A stretch of DNA of 64,000 nucleotides. Origin: Paenibacillus uliginis N3/975. GTDB taxonomy: Bacteria > Bacillota > Bacilli > Paenibacillales > Paenibacillaceae. Location: positions 5,187,705 to 5,251,704 of the forward strand of contig NZ_LT840184.1 of assembly GCF_900177425.1 (NCBI RefSeq), written 5' to 3'. Numbering within the stretch: position 1 is the first letter of the stretch; each line of letters opens with the position of its first letter. This document shows positions 36,290-45,819 of this stretch, one piece after another. The position numbers and the translations under genes are program-made. The notes under the pieces were generated by a model. It was not told the DNA's origin and searched no databases. It was given only the letters and a program-made list of their open reading frames with translations.

Positions 36290-38581
36290 CTAACCCTCTC
36301 TAGTGAAACTCTCGGAATGCGGATGGATCAAATCATCCAACAGTTGATCTATAAGGCCGCGCTCCACAATATCGTCGATATTCTCAACCGAGAGAAGCAC
36401 CTCGTGATGACCGGCTGTAGTTTTTCCTGTATGCTGCAAAATGACTTCAATATTATTTTTTGTATAAAAAGTAACCAAAGCCCCTGCCGAAATATCGCCT
36501 TGGAAGCCAGAGGCGGAAAAGAAACGGTAATTGAAGCTGCGTAGCGTACAGCTAGCACCATTTGTAAAAACGATCGGAAGCTGAAGTCGGATCCGAGGCA
36601 TTTTTCTCTTATCCGATCTGGGTTGGACAATACGCTTTTTCACATTGCGAAGCATATCGTCATAAGCCGTATCCCAAAGATTCATCTGCTCTGGCAAAGA
36701 ATGTTTTCGGTCATAAATGATTTGCATGTATTGGCGTTTATCCCTCTCATTGACCGGCTGAACCTTTGCAGAATAGCGCCAGCCCTCTCCGTCCTTTTTC
36801 ACATAGACGATGACTGCATCGAGATTCGCCTCATAGCGCTCGGTTTTCACGACCAAAGAGATCTTAGTCTGTTGCGGCAAGTAAATAGGATACGAGACAT
36901 ATAGGGCAATGCCTTGCTCGGATACATCTACGGTCTGGGCCTGATTGTGCAGGTTGTTAGCTTTGTAGTGGATTGTTACATCCTCTTGTGCCCGAATACG
37001 CTCTGTCTCACGATAAGCGCGGCGGCCGATCATGAAGAATAGGGCGTAAAATAATGCAATCATATTATAAATCAGCCAAAAAATGATGATACTGCTGTAG
37101 AACAGAGCTAAGCCGTACTTGCCATGCACAAACCGGACCACTGCCGCAACCGAAAGAAGAAGAAGGATGATATGCGGAATTGCATACAACAGGGACGACA
37201 TCCATTTTCGGCCGGCGGCCTTGTTTTTGTTCGTAACCTTGAATTTTCTTTCATGGATGCCCAAGGTTTCAAGGAAGACAGGCACAATCAGATACGGCAT
37301 AAATATGGTATCAATGACTTGACTCCAGCGCTGATTTCGAATATTGCTTGACAGATAACGCATCGACATACTGTAGCAAAAATAGGACGGAAGCCAAAAT
37401 ATTAAAATTTCCCAAAAGCTAGTATTTACAATTTGGAAGTCAAATAGCGCAAATAAAATGGGAGCCATAATGAAAATCAACCGATTAAAAAAGGACCACC
37501 AGTACAAGTAGCTGCTCAAGTAAGTAACTCTCGTCCAGAAGGGAAGCTTCTTGGAAAAGATAGCGCGGGTATTCTGCAAGCTTTGAATAATGCCCCTTGC
37601 CCAGCGGGTGCGCTGCTTAATCATGCTCTGGATCGTTGTCGTGGTCAGCCCGGCGGCCTGAACCTCCTGGGTTGCATAAGTAATATAGCCCGCTTGCTGC
37701 AAGCGGACGCTCGTCTCAAAATCCTCGGTGATCGTTTTCAGCGGAAAACCATGGATTTCCTCCATAGCTTTCCGGGAAATGACCGTATTGCTCCCTGTAT
37801 AAGCCACCGCATTGGAGGCATTACGCAAAATATTAACCTCTCTTGAGAAGAAATCCTGCTCGTTAGGAATTTCCTGCTCTGCATAAAGGTTAAATTGGAA
37901 TAGATCCGGATTGTAGAAGCTCTGAGGGGTCTGAACCAGCCCCAGCTTAAATTTTTCATCCAATTCATCCTCTCGGCGAAGCCGCCATTGCCCATTTTCC
38001 TCTATAAACTTGGAGAGCAGGAAATACGGAACGGTCTTCATCAGAAAGGTGTGCTGCGGAATCATGTCAGCATCAAAGGTTGCAATGAGCGGGGAGGAGG
38101 TTTTGCTCAGTGCATTGTTCAAGTTGCCAGATTTGGCCTCCGTGTTTCCGGGAAAGCCAAGATACCCGACGCCAAACTGTCTAGCAAGCTCCTCAACCTC
38201 AGGCCGTCCTCCATCGTCACACAAATAAATATGAACCTTCTGTTTGTCCGGATAATCCATAAACGTACAGGCATTGACGGTTTTATACAACAGATCGACC
38301 GGCTCATTGTGCGTGGCAATGAATACATCTACATCTGGATAATGCTCCGGCGGAATGGTTGGAAAGCTAAGCTGTGTACGTTCCTTTTGCATCTTCTGAA
38401 AAAACAATTCAAAGGTAGTCAGCACCGTTACCGTTTCAGCCACAATCAGCAGGATACCGAAAACCATGTTCAAAAAACCTTGATCCCATGGCAGCGTAAA
38501 AATCATGCGCCATAGCAAATAAATAGACATTAGGATCATCGTGACGACAAACAGAACATTTTGCCGCTTTTTGTTTAGCAC
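36290..38581 (-). CDS. Cellulose synthase-like glycosyltransferase with PilZ domain
   Basis: 763 residues from the GTG at 38581, placed by AAGGAGG 11 bases upstream and overlapping the previous stop (TAGTG). Two N-terminal helices are followed by a GT2 domain with DVFIATHNEPVDLLYKTV, TFDADMIPQ (DxD) and QRTRWARG (QxxRW). Further membrane helices follow, then a PilZ-like domain (VDVSEQGIALYV). These are the parts of processive BcsA-type synthases gated by cyclic di-GMP. The RxxxR half of the PilZ motif is not clear-cut. The polymer is unknown and need not be cellulose. Confidence 0.88.
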   Translation of the reverse strand: MLNKKRQNVLFVVTMILMSIYLLWRMIFTLPWDQGFLNMVFGILLIVAETVTVLTTFELFFQKMQKERTQLSFPTIPPEHYPDVDVFIATHNEPVDLLYKTVNACTFMDYPDKQKVHIYLCDDGGRPEVEELARQFGVGYLGFPGNTEAKSGNLNNALSKTSSPLIATFDADMIPQHTFLMKTVPYFLLSKFIEENGQWRLRREDELDEKFKLGLVQTPQSFYNPDLFQFNLYAEQEIPNEQDFFSREVNILRNASNAVAYTGSNTVISRKAMEEIHGFPLKTITEDFETSVRLQQAGYITYATQEVQAAGLTTTTIQSMIKQRTRWARGIIQSLQNTRAIFSKKLPFWTRVTYLSSYLYWWSFFNRLIFIMAPILFALFDFQIVNTSFWEILIFWLPSYFCYSMSMRYLSSNIRNQRWSQVIDTIFMPYLIVPVFLETLGIHERKFKVTNKNKAAGRKWMSSLLYAIPHIILLLLSVAAVVRFVHGKYGLALFYSSIIIFWLIYNMIALFYALFFMIGRRAYRETERIRAQEDVTIHYKANNLHNQAQTVDVSEQGIALYVSYPIYLPQQTKISLVVKTERYEANLDAVIVYVKKDGEGWRYSAKVQPVNERDKRQYMQIIYDRKHSLPEQMNLWDTAYDDMLRNVKKRIVQPRSDKRKMPRIRLQLPIVFTNGASCTLRSFNYRFFSASGFQGDISAGALVTFYTKNNIEVILQHTGKTTAGHHEVLLSVENIDDIVERGLIDQLLDDLIHPHSESFTREG

Positions 38582-39669
38582 TAAAGCCGCTGCCTCCTTG
38601 CTGCAAATACCCACCGCCGCTGCATCTGAAAACTGAGCAGGAACAGCAAGGCATCACAGACGATTTTCGCTATTTTCTCACTCATGAAGAAAATCGTATG
38701 GATCAAATATACCCCGGTACTGGAAAGCAAGATCACGAACGCGCATAGCATCAAATAGCGCCATAGACTTCCCTGGGTATCCTCTTTGTGGAATACAAAG
38801 TGCTTATTCAGCAAATAGTTGACCATAATGGAAATGATTCTTGCAATCACCGTGGCCAATAGAATCCTTACATAGTCATGCTGGCCCAACATCGGCCGCA
38901 AAAAGTCGATCAAAAACCATGCGATTCCTATATCAACTGCAGCACTGGCAATCGAAGAGGAAATAAATCGCACGAAATTGGAGAACAGAACACTCATCAC
39001 CCGGGCGCTGTCCCGGATCGCTTTAAAATGAGTCCCCGCATTTCCATTTTCATAAATGACTTGAATCGGCAGGGTATGAATCGGTATGCCAGACTGGATA
39101 CAGGAGATGAGCATCTGCAGCTCGTATTCAAATCGGGAGCCGTGAACGCCTTGCATAAATGCAAGCAGCTGGGGGCCGAAGGCACGAAGCCCTGTCTGGG
39201 TATCTGACAGCCGCTTGCCGTACAGCATGGCAAAAATAATGGAGGTAATCCGATTGCCCAGCAAAGACTTGGGCGGTATTCCTCCCTCACTGAAGTTCCT
39301 TACCCCTAGAACCAGCGCGTCAGGATGGCGTTGCGCTTCTTTGGCAAGCCGGTATACATCCTCTGCAGCGTGCTGTCCGTCTGAATCTGCAGTTACAACG
39401 GAGGAAACCTCATCAAACTGCTGTTCGATATACTGAAAGCCAGTCTTGAGTGCAGCGCCCTTCCCTTGATTTTCCGTATGCCGCAGCAAGATACAACCGT
39501 TCTCACTGAGCTCCCTAAAAATCGACTGGTACTCCTCACCAGAGCCGTCGTCCACAATAACAATATTCATAAGGCCGTATTCTCGCAATTCCTGTACATA
39601 GGACAATAGTCTCTCGTCTGGTTCAAGCGATGGAATAAGGATAATAGTTTCGCCCTTTTGTTTCCCCAT
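38581..39669 (-). CDS. GT2 polyprenyl-phosphate glycosyltransferase fused to GtrA domain
   Basis: 362 residues from the ATG at 39669, directly after TTAGGAGG. Residues 1-230 are a DPM1-like GT2 domain (ILIPSLEPDERLLSYVQELR, VVDDGSG, VTADSDGQHAAEDVYR, TQTGLRAFG). The C-terminal 120 residues are a four-helix GtrA domain (YLLNKHFVFHKEDTQGSLWR). It should load a sugar onto a lipid carrier and help flip it. It is first in the operon with the PilZ synthase and a membrane protein. Confidence 0.9.
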   Translation of the reverse strand: MGKQKGETIILIPSLEPDERLLSYVQELREYGLMNIVIVDDGSGEEYQSIFRELSENGCILLRHTENQGKGAALKTGFQYIEQQFDEVSSVVTADSDGQHAAEDVYRLAKEAQRHPDALVLGVRNFSEGGIPPKSLLGNRITSIIFAMLYGKRLSDTQTGLRAFGPQLLAFMQGVHGSRFEYELQMLISCIQSGIPIHTLPIQVIYENGNAGTHFKAIRDSARVMSVLFSNFVRFISSSIASAAVDIGIAWFLIDFLRPMLGQHDYVRILLATVIARIISIMVNYLLNKHFVFHKEDTQGSLWRYLMLCAFVILLSSTGVYLIHTIFFMSEKIAKIVCDALLFLLSFQMQRRWVFAARRQRL

Positions 39670-40182
39670 AATCCTCCTAAAAAGACCCAATTTTACATAT
39701 TTTCGCAAATTTTTATTGAATTTTGTATAGTATAACATCGAAACTTGAATCTAGCATGGTAAAAAAGGACTACTGAAATTATGGATTAAAACGAAAATAT
39801 CGGTGATAGGGAGACTGCAATGAAGCCGACCGATGCGTGTTGGCATACATGCAGGAACAAACCTTGCCCGCCGCAAGACCATACAGTTCTCTCACATGGA
39901 CGATTCTACGAAGAGAAGAAGCGTACCTCAGGCTGTATGAGATGGACGAGATCGACCGCCAGCTTGTTCGCGGGTCGCCTAAACGACCTGAAGAGGGAGC
40001 TCGACACCGAGCCCACCTGCCGGTCGAAGACCGACAAGCATTTTTTAAGTATAGCCCCTTCCGCTGAACCATTAGCGAAGGTGCTTTTCCTTTGTCCGGG
40101 AAAACCCCGAAACTCAATCAGACATTGTTCATCACCTTTTAACATTTTTATACAATTAAATGCAGCTCTAAATCACTAAGTT

Positions 40183-40218
40183 CTCACCAACAACACACAG
40201 CACTCCACGTGTATCGAG
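40183..40218. repeat. Dispersed ~35-bp repeat, copy 3 (diverged)
   Basis: CTCACCAACAACACACAGCA followed by CTCCACGTGTATCGAG, matching the copies at 18503 and 30973 with several substitutions. Confidence 0.5.
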
Positions 40219-40293
40219 TATGGTTATACCTAAGCCCCAATCCACAGATTCAGTATCGCAGTCTCTACCATCAATTCCATTCTCCGCTTTGCC

Positions 40294-41122
40294 ACTACTT
40301 GTGATACGGTTCTCTTAATAGCTTGCTTATGTAGTAACTGTCAAGTACAATCTCGTGTCTAATATGTTTTACCATCACTTGTGATACGGTTCAGCTTAAC
40401 GGGTCTATCGTCGAAAAAAGTAAGAGCTGGTAGAGATCAACATTTACGTACGAGGATTTCTTTATACCTTTATGAAACTTAACGATTCTCATAACAGGAA
40501 TATAACACCCTTACTAAAGGTCGGTCACACGTAAGTTGGTGCATCTCTTCGAAGTAATTCTTGTTCACTTACCAGCCCACTGTCCTTTTCTGATTTTGTT
40601 TAAGCGTACCATGTTGTTCTGAATAATTTCTAAATATGACAAACCGAAGAAGCCATTTTGCAACTTAGCCACGACGACGAAATGAGATACAAGCTTCTGA
40701 TTCAGGGAGTCAAGCGGTTATTGGAAGATCGCAAGCGGGGACGAAATAAACTCATGCAAGTTCTTAAATTCCCGCAAAGAAAAAAGAACATGCAGGCCGC
40801 GAAATGGTCATGAGTCAAATCCAAACTGAATGCGGCGAAACAATGCAAGATTTAAGTCACAGTATAGCGGCTTGAGGCGGAGGGAGCAGGCCTGATAGGC
40901 TGGATGCCGGAGCGAACAAGGTCCCTTAGACCACTTCGCCCATCGCAGGAGCATCGGGCCCGCTAAAAGCTCCGGGTTAAGCCCCGGCATTCTAGAAACA
41001 GCCCCTAAAACCAAAGGTTGTCTTAGAGGCTCAAGTATCACTCTAATACACCTTCCTACAACATTCTCTGCACTTCTCCCCCACACCCCAATTTTTCGCC
41101 GTCACTTATATGATACGGTTCA
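40294..41122 (+). repeat. Three short direct repeats around CACTTGTGATACGGTTC
   Basis: Copies at 40294-40312 (ACTACTTGTGATACGGTTC), 40374-40392 (ATCACTTGTGATACGGTTC) and about 41102-41122 (TCACTTATATGATACGGTTC). The first two are 80 bases apart. All lie in the decayed region, and none is inside a gene. Confidence 0.55.
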
Positions 41123-41310
41123 CCGCTACTAATCTTAAACGATTTTACACATGCTGGAGCCCCCCTGCTCCACAAAAACCTTCAATAGAAAAATGCTCTC
41201 AATATGTGTTAAGTAGACAGTGTGAACATGCGCGGTGCAAGATTAGAACCTTACACCGCCGTTGTTTCATACCCTCTATTTTATTTATACGTCTCAGTCG
41301 ATCATCTGAT

Positions 41311-42531
41311 CTAAATGAGCATCCCGGCAATAGCTGCGCTCAATAGGTTAGCTAATGTTGCTGCAATAACCGCACGTAAGCCCATCTCAGCGATATCTTG
41401 TCTTCTTGAAGGAGCAATCCCGCCCAAACCTCCAATGATCAGTGCAATCGCAGCTAGATTGGCAAAGCCGCAAAGTGCAAAACTAATAATTACGGCGGTT
41501 TTTGGAGACAAATTAGCAATCTCAGGTGCAAAAGAAGTGTACGCTACAAATTCGTTTAGCACAAACTTTTGACCGATGAAAGATCCAGCTTGTAGGGCTT
41601 CATCCCATGGAACACCGATCATAAAGGCAATCGGCGCAAACAGATAGCCTAAAATTTGCTCCAGCGTCAGCGCTTCTAAACCAAATATGCCGCCAAACCA
41701 GCCAATAATCGTGTTTACTAAGAAGATAAGCGATATAAACGCCAGCAGCAGTGCACCAACACCGGCAGCCATTTTTAGCCCTTCCGAAGCCCCGCGAGCA
41801 GCGGAATCGATGACATTTCTGGACTCCGTGTCTTTAATCATTTCAACACGATCAACTCTAATTTGATGCTCTGTTTCAGGAACCAATAATTTAGCCATTA
41901 GCAAACCACCCGGAGCTCCCATGAATGCTGCTGCAAGCAAATATTCAATAGGAACACCAAGCATAGCGTATCCACCTAGAACAGAACCAGAAACGCACGC
42001 CAGTCCGCCTACCATAACAGCAAACAACTCTGACTTGGTCATTTTCTCGATGTAAGGCTTGATGACAAGTGGCGCTTCTGTCGGACCTAGGAAAATATTC
42101 GCAGCCGCTGACATGGATTCCGTTTCACTCGTTTTGAGCACCTTTGCTAAAAATCCACCAATAATTTTCGTAGCCCACTGCATAATTCCAAGATAGTAAA
42201 GAACCGATATTAAGGAAGAGAAGAAGATAATAATCGGCAATACTTGTAAAGCGAACGTGAAGCCTGCATTTTCTGCACCTAGTATCCCGCCAAACAAGAA
42301 CTGAATTCCTGCATTTGTAGAATCTATGATGCTTTGAACGACGGCTGCCAAGTATTCGAGAATTTTTTTACCAAATTCCCATTTTAATACGATCAATGCA
42401 AAAATGAACTGAATCGCAAACGCGCCAATGACCGTTCTCGGATTGATCGCCTTACGGTTTTTCGAAAACGCAACGGCTATTAAAAAAATGCCTAAGATGC
42501 CTAGAACTCCCCAAATGAATTGCATATACAT
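41311..42531 (-). CDS. nupC: NupC-type concentrative nucleoside transporter
   Basis: 406 residues with hydrophobic helices throughout. CNT-family motifs are ALIVLKWEFGKKILEYL, LGPTEAPLVIKPYI, NEFVAYTSF and the CGFANLAAIAL segment. It imports nucleosides with a cation. AAAGG lies upstream, and the second ATG (42525) is the better spaced start. It is last in an operon with two nucleoside hydrolases, which would cleave the imported nucleosides. Confidence 0.93.
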   Translation of the reverse strand: MYMQFIWGVLGILGIFLIAVAFSKNRKAINPRTVIGAFAIQFIFALIVLKWEFGKKILEYLAAVVQSIIDSTNAGIQFLFGGILGAENAGFTFALQVLPIIIFFSSLISVLYYLGIMQWATKIIGGFLAKVLKTSETESMSAAANIFLGPTEAPLVIKPYIEKMTKSELFAVMVGGLACVSGSVLGGYAMLGVPIEYLLAAAFMGAPGGLLMAKLLVPETEHQIRVDRVEMIKDTESRNVIDSAARGASEGLKMAAGVGALLLAFISLIFLVNTIIGWFGGIFGLEALTLEQILGYLFAPIAFMIGVPWDEALQAGSFIGQKFVLNEFVAYTSFAPEIANLSPKTAVIISFALCGFANLAAIALIIGGLGGIAPSRRQDIAEMGLRAVIAATLANLLSAAIAGMLI

Positions 42532-42622
42532 ATCCTTTCTTCATGTGCAGTGACCCGGAATGTAAAAGTGAAAGGGCTGGAAATAGCCGCTCTCCATTTC
42601 AGAAGACGACTATTTTCATGCA

Positions 42623-43579
42623 TTAGTTAATAGATTTCAATACTTCAAATAGCATCTCTTTAAAAGCATTGCGATCAATCGCTTCACAGACGCGAACATT
42701 GCGAGTGCGTTCCAAACGATGGTTAATATCTACAAGGCTATAGCCTCTTGTCAGCTCGCCAACGGTCTCAATATCAACGTGATATAGATTAGACTTCGTC
42801 ATAATCTTCTCATCCGCTGCTACTGCTGCGAGCAACGTATCTGGATGTGTTGTGCCATTTAGTCTATGTACCGTTTTATTAAATCTCATAACGACTTTGT
42901 TGACATCTTTGAAAAACTTCGCGCCTTTTGTCGCCAGAGCTTCGATCTCTGCATGATCGTTATCATCCATAATGGAATACTCTGTACACATTTCCCAACC
43001 AACCATGGTGATTGGAATGCCCGAATGAAGGACAATTTTAGCTGCTTCAGGATCAACGTAGAAATTGTACTCCGCACTCGGCGTAATATTTCCTAGCGCA
43101 TTGTTCGTGCCGCCCATAATATAAAGATGCGGTATTTGGGGTACAATGGTCGGGTCCTTCTTAATCGCCATTGCAATATTCGTTAACGGCGCAATCGCTA
43201 TTAGATGGATCTCTCCAGGATTTTTGTGAACGGCATCAATAAGAAAATCGACGGCATGTCCTTTTTCAGGAGACTGAATCGCTTTTTCAAAAAACGAATC
43301 CCCCATTCCATCCTTACCATGCACATCCTCAACCGTACGATGCTCTTTTTGACCTAGACCCATCAATGGGCGCTCATGCCCTTTATAAACAGGAACTTGT
43401 CCACTTTTCCCAGCTACTTGAACGGTGTAAAGTGCATTTTCAACCTGTTGATCGAACTGGACATTACCACCCGTCATCATAATGCCTTCTACTTGAAAAT
43501 AATGAAGTGCTGTTAAAATGGCAATCGTATCATCGCCTGCTGTGTCGGTATCAATAATAACTCGCTTTTTGTCTGACAT
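42623..43579 (-). CDS. Inosine-uridine preferring nucleoside hydrolase
   Basis: 318 residues. The N-terminal calcium-binding motif is IIDTDTAGDDTIAI (DTDxGxDD), with IMGG and the C-terminal HPDTLLAAV histidine region. It hydrolyses the N-glycosidic bond of ribonucleosides to ribose and base. Its start abuts the stop of the second hydrolase, so they are translationally coupled, and nupC follows 92 bases later. Confidence 0.92.
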   Translation of the reverse strand: MSDKKRVIIDTDTAGDDTIAILTALHYFQVEGIMMTGGNVQFDQQVENALYTVQVAGKSGQVPVYKGHERPLMGLGQKEHRTVEDVHGKDGMGDSFFEKAIQSPEKGHAVDFLIDAVHKNPGEIHLIAIAPLTNIAMAIKKDPTIVPQIPHLYIMGGTNNALGNITPSAEYNFYVDPEAAKIVLHSGIPITMVGWEMCTEYSIMDDNDHAEIEALATKGAKFFKDVNKVVMRFNKTVHRLNGTTHPDTLLAAVAADEKIMTKSNLYHVDIETVGELTRGYSLVDINHRLERTRNVRVCEAIDRNAFKEMLFEVLKSIN

Positions 43580-44529
43580 TATGAAACCCTCTCTGTTGCT
43601 TTTTTCGCCAATTCTGTCATGTAATCAAAGAATGCATCCCGATCCACGTCATAAACGACATTTACCGGACGTCCGTCAGCCGTTTCAGCGGTTCGGCCTT
43701 GGCTTGCACCTTCTGTAAGCACAATGCTGTTCACCGTCTGCACCTTAACCAGATCGCTTTTGCCAACAAACGCTGTCGTTAATACATCCCACAGATAGTA
43801 TGTTGAGTTCGTCGAGAAGTGAACAAGCGGCGGCACCATCGCGTAGCATTGGCCAAGGAAATCAACACCGATATGCTTGCGTTCTGAAGCCCAGCGCTCA
43901 CGAACATCTAGTGTAAGTGGTACCTGATTTGTGCTTTCTAGTGCTACTAAATCAATCTCGATCCCGCTTTCCCATACACGAGCAGCTGCTTCAGGGTCCC
44001 AGAATACATTCCACTCTGCTGTTCCATCATGCTCAGGCTCATGCACATTTCCTTCTTCACGGAATGTACCACCCATCCACACAAGGCGTTCTACTTTTTC
44101 TTCGATCGTAGGATCGATATCTAATGCACGAGCAAGGTCAGTAAGCGGACCTGTAAATAGCAAAGTCGTCTTTCCTTCCGTTGCACGTAACGTTTCTATA
44201 ATATGAAGATGTGCCGGCTTGTCCGCTACTGGAGTAATGACTTTACCAGATTCATTGAGAAGCGGTAGTGCGTCAACATAGAACGCATGCATACGCCAGT
44301 CCTTTGGAAAAGGATTCTTCCCACGAGAATTGGACTCTGCTACATCCACACCACCGTTACCGAAACGATCAATAATTTTACGGCTTGCAAACATAGCTGG
44401 TTCTAAGTAACAATCCGCTGGAATGACCGAAACTCCCGTCAACTCAACATTGTCCATTTGCAGTAGCAAAAATAACGAAATTAAATCATCAACGCCGCCA
44501 TCGTGATTAAAGTAAATATTCTTCTTCAT
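43579..44529 (-). CDS. Nucleoside hydrolase family protein with altered metal motif
   Basis: 316 residues from the ATG at 44529, with TGGAG five bases upstream. It has the same fold as its neighbour: LVWMGGTFREEGNVHEPEHD and EWNVFWDPEAA are conserved. The N-terminal motif is FNHDGGVDDLISL rather than DTDxGxDD: the first aspartate is replaced by asparagine-histidine while the downstream DD is kept. It is first in the operon. It could act on a different nucleoside or be a divergent paralogue. Confidence 0.85.
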   Translation of the reverse strand: MKKNIYFNHDGGVDDLISLFLLLQMDNVELTGVSVIPADCYLEPAMFASRKIIDRFGNGGVDVAESNSRGKNPFPKDWRMHAFYVDALPLLNESGKVITPVADKPAHLHIIETLRATEGKTTLLFTGPLTDLARALDIDPTIEEKVERLVWMGGTFREEGNVHEPEHDGTAEWNVFWDPEAAARVWESGIEIDLVALESTNQVPLTLDVRERWASERKHIGVDFLGQCYAMVPPLVHFSTNSTYYLWDVLTTAFVGKSDLVKVQTVNSIVLTEGASQGRTAETADGRPVNVVYDVDRDAFFDYMTELAKKATERVS

Positions 44530-44560
44530 CTTAGCTCCATTCCCATACATCAACACTTCA

Positions 44561-44588
44561 TTTATAGTAAGTGTAATTTCTGCATCAA
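44561..44588 (-). promoter_or_regulatory. Promoter of the nucleoside operon
   Basis: On the minus strand TTGATG and TATAAA are separated by 16 bases, ending 32 bases upstream of the start codon at 44529. The surrounding region is AT-rich and otherwise empty to 44700. Confidence 0.5.
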
Positions 44589-44833
44589 TGTATAAAGTGT
44601 TTTAAAACCGAACAATAATTTAAAAAATAACCTTAATTATTCGTATTCCAATAAATATAATACCAAAATTTTAATAAAAAATAAACAATCATTAATAAAA
44701 ATATCAAAATTGAGGTTATGAAGCGGGGTAATCGGTCGATTGTGTCATCCCCCCTCCTACTATTTGTAGTGGTATTATGTAGGGGAAAAGGTACGACGAA
44801 GAAAATAGGGGAAAGGGAGTTTGAACAAACTTT

Positions 44834-45478
44834 ATGCCAATTATATGTCTTGAGGGAGCAAGTGCTGTTGGGAAAACAACCACATCAAAAACACTTGCTG
44901 AACAATATGGTGCTTATATTGTTGAGGAGGTTCATTTTCTTTTTGAACAGCCTAAATTAGAGCCTCATGAAATAACACAGTGGTTGCTTGAAAGACAACT
45001 TGATCGATGGAGGATCGCCCGAGAAAAACTACAATCGCACGATCTGGTTGTGTTGGACGGAGACCATTTCAAAATGTGGTATGACTGGATCTATGGTGAG
45101 GATAAAGCTGCATTTCAAACGTCCTACTCCTTTTTTAAGAAAGAAATTATGAATAGCCATTTTGGCTTTCCGGATAAATATTTTGTTCTATATATCAACC
45201 AAGAGGAATTAACGACTCGTAAAGTAAATGACACTACGAGAAGCCGTAGAAATTTTGAAAAGCATTTAAAATTGATCGACCCCCAAAAGGAATATTTTAA
45301 AGCACTAAATAACTTCCGTCCCAATTATGTGGAATTCATTGAAGCCAAAAGCGTAGAACAGAACATACAAATTATCCTCGATTCCGTATCTAATCTTTCA
45401 AGCACAAATCGAGATTCGCTGGAGTTATTTGAAAATGTTATGGAATGGTTTTGTAGGAACGAAATCGATGAATCCTAA
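44834..45478 (+). CDS. P-loop kinase-like protein (deoxynucleoside/thymidylate kinase-like)
   Basis: 214 residues. The Walker A motif EGASAVGKTTTSKTL is at the N-terminus. VVLDGDHFKMWYDW and an arginine-rich lid (TRKVNDTTRSRRNFEKH) match small-molecule kinases of the AAA/thymidylate kinase type. No exact family is recognised, and the substrate is unknown. It stands alone between the nucleoside operon (divergent) and the ABC/two-component cluster. GGGAG lies about 13 bases before the ATG, which is longer than ideal. Confidence 0.7.
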   Translation: MPIICLEGASAVGKTTTSKTLAEQYGAYIVEEVHFLFEQPKLEPHEITQWLLERQLDRWRIAREKLQSHDLVVLDGDHFKMWYDWIYGEDKAAFQTSYSFFKKEIMNSHFGFPDKYFVLYINQEELTTRKVNDTTRSRRNFEKHLKLIDPQKEYFKALNNFRPNYVEFIEAKSVEQNIQIILDSVSNLSSTNRDSLELFENVMEWFCRNEIDES

Positions 45479-45625
45479 CCGTCCTTTTTAATGTCTTGAC
45501 CGTAGCCTGGAACAGCATAAATGTTACTTTCAGCACAGATAAGATGCCTTTGAAGAGCAATTATCAATATTCCTCCTGCGAGCAGCTACAATACAAGTAC
45601 CAAACCACTTTAGGGGGAATAGCCA

Positions 45626-45805
45626 ATGCTGTTGGATACGAAAAATAAAAAAATGATATTTTACATTGCCATGATCGTACTATGGGGGGCGACGGGCGTA
45701 GCATATACAGTGAAGAAAGATCTGCTCCTCTCCCTCATATCGTTTGCCCTCGTGCTTGGTATCGGAGTAAAGCTCTATAACACAATAAAAGACTCACACG
45801 AGTAG
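45626..45805 (+). CDS. Small two-helix membrane protein
   Basis: 59 residues, ATG 45626, with AGGGGG nine bases upstream. A charged start (MLLDTKNKK) is followed by two hydrophobic stretches (MIFYIAMIVLWGATGVAY and LLLSLISFALVLGIGV) and a polar tail. It ends 14 bases before the ABC ATPase gene and is evidently the first gene of that operon. It has no double-glycine leader, so it is more likely a membrane accessory or immunity protein than a secreted peptide. Confidence 0.7.
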   Translation: MLLDTKNKKMIFYIAMIVLWGATGVAYTVKKDLLLSLISFALVLGIGVKLYNTIKDSHE

Positions 45806-45819
45806 GAGCAGGGAACGGT

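Larger units (their letters stand above)
39780..41310. other. Gene-poor decayed region (1.5 kb)
   Basis: No intact gene is supported. A protein-like stretch runs from about 39810 to 40067 on the plus strand (containing LRREEAYLRLYEMDEIDRQL), with competing frames, an ATG at 39820 behind GGGAG and apparent frameshifts. It may be a dead gene. A 43-codon basic ORF at 40682-40813 lacks a ribosome binding site. A distinctly GC-rich block at about 40850-41000 contains several hairpins (GGGCCCGC, CTCCGGGTTAAGCCCCGG). Short repeats are listed separately. Confidence 0.6.

Noticed and set aside
36317..38515. Several plus-strand frames inside the glycosyltransferase gene
   Set aside because: Antisense shadows of the PilZ synthase. 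No ribosome binding sites or family motifs.
39779..40117. 112-codon minus-strand frame in the gap after the EPS operon
   Set aside because: Arg/Ser-rich composition and no start signal; the plus strand has the more protein-like frame.
40850..41000. GC-rich hairpin block considered as a structural RNA (SRP, RNase P, tmRNA)
   Set aside because: None of the conserved cores of those RNAs is present, so it is left as unexplained structure.
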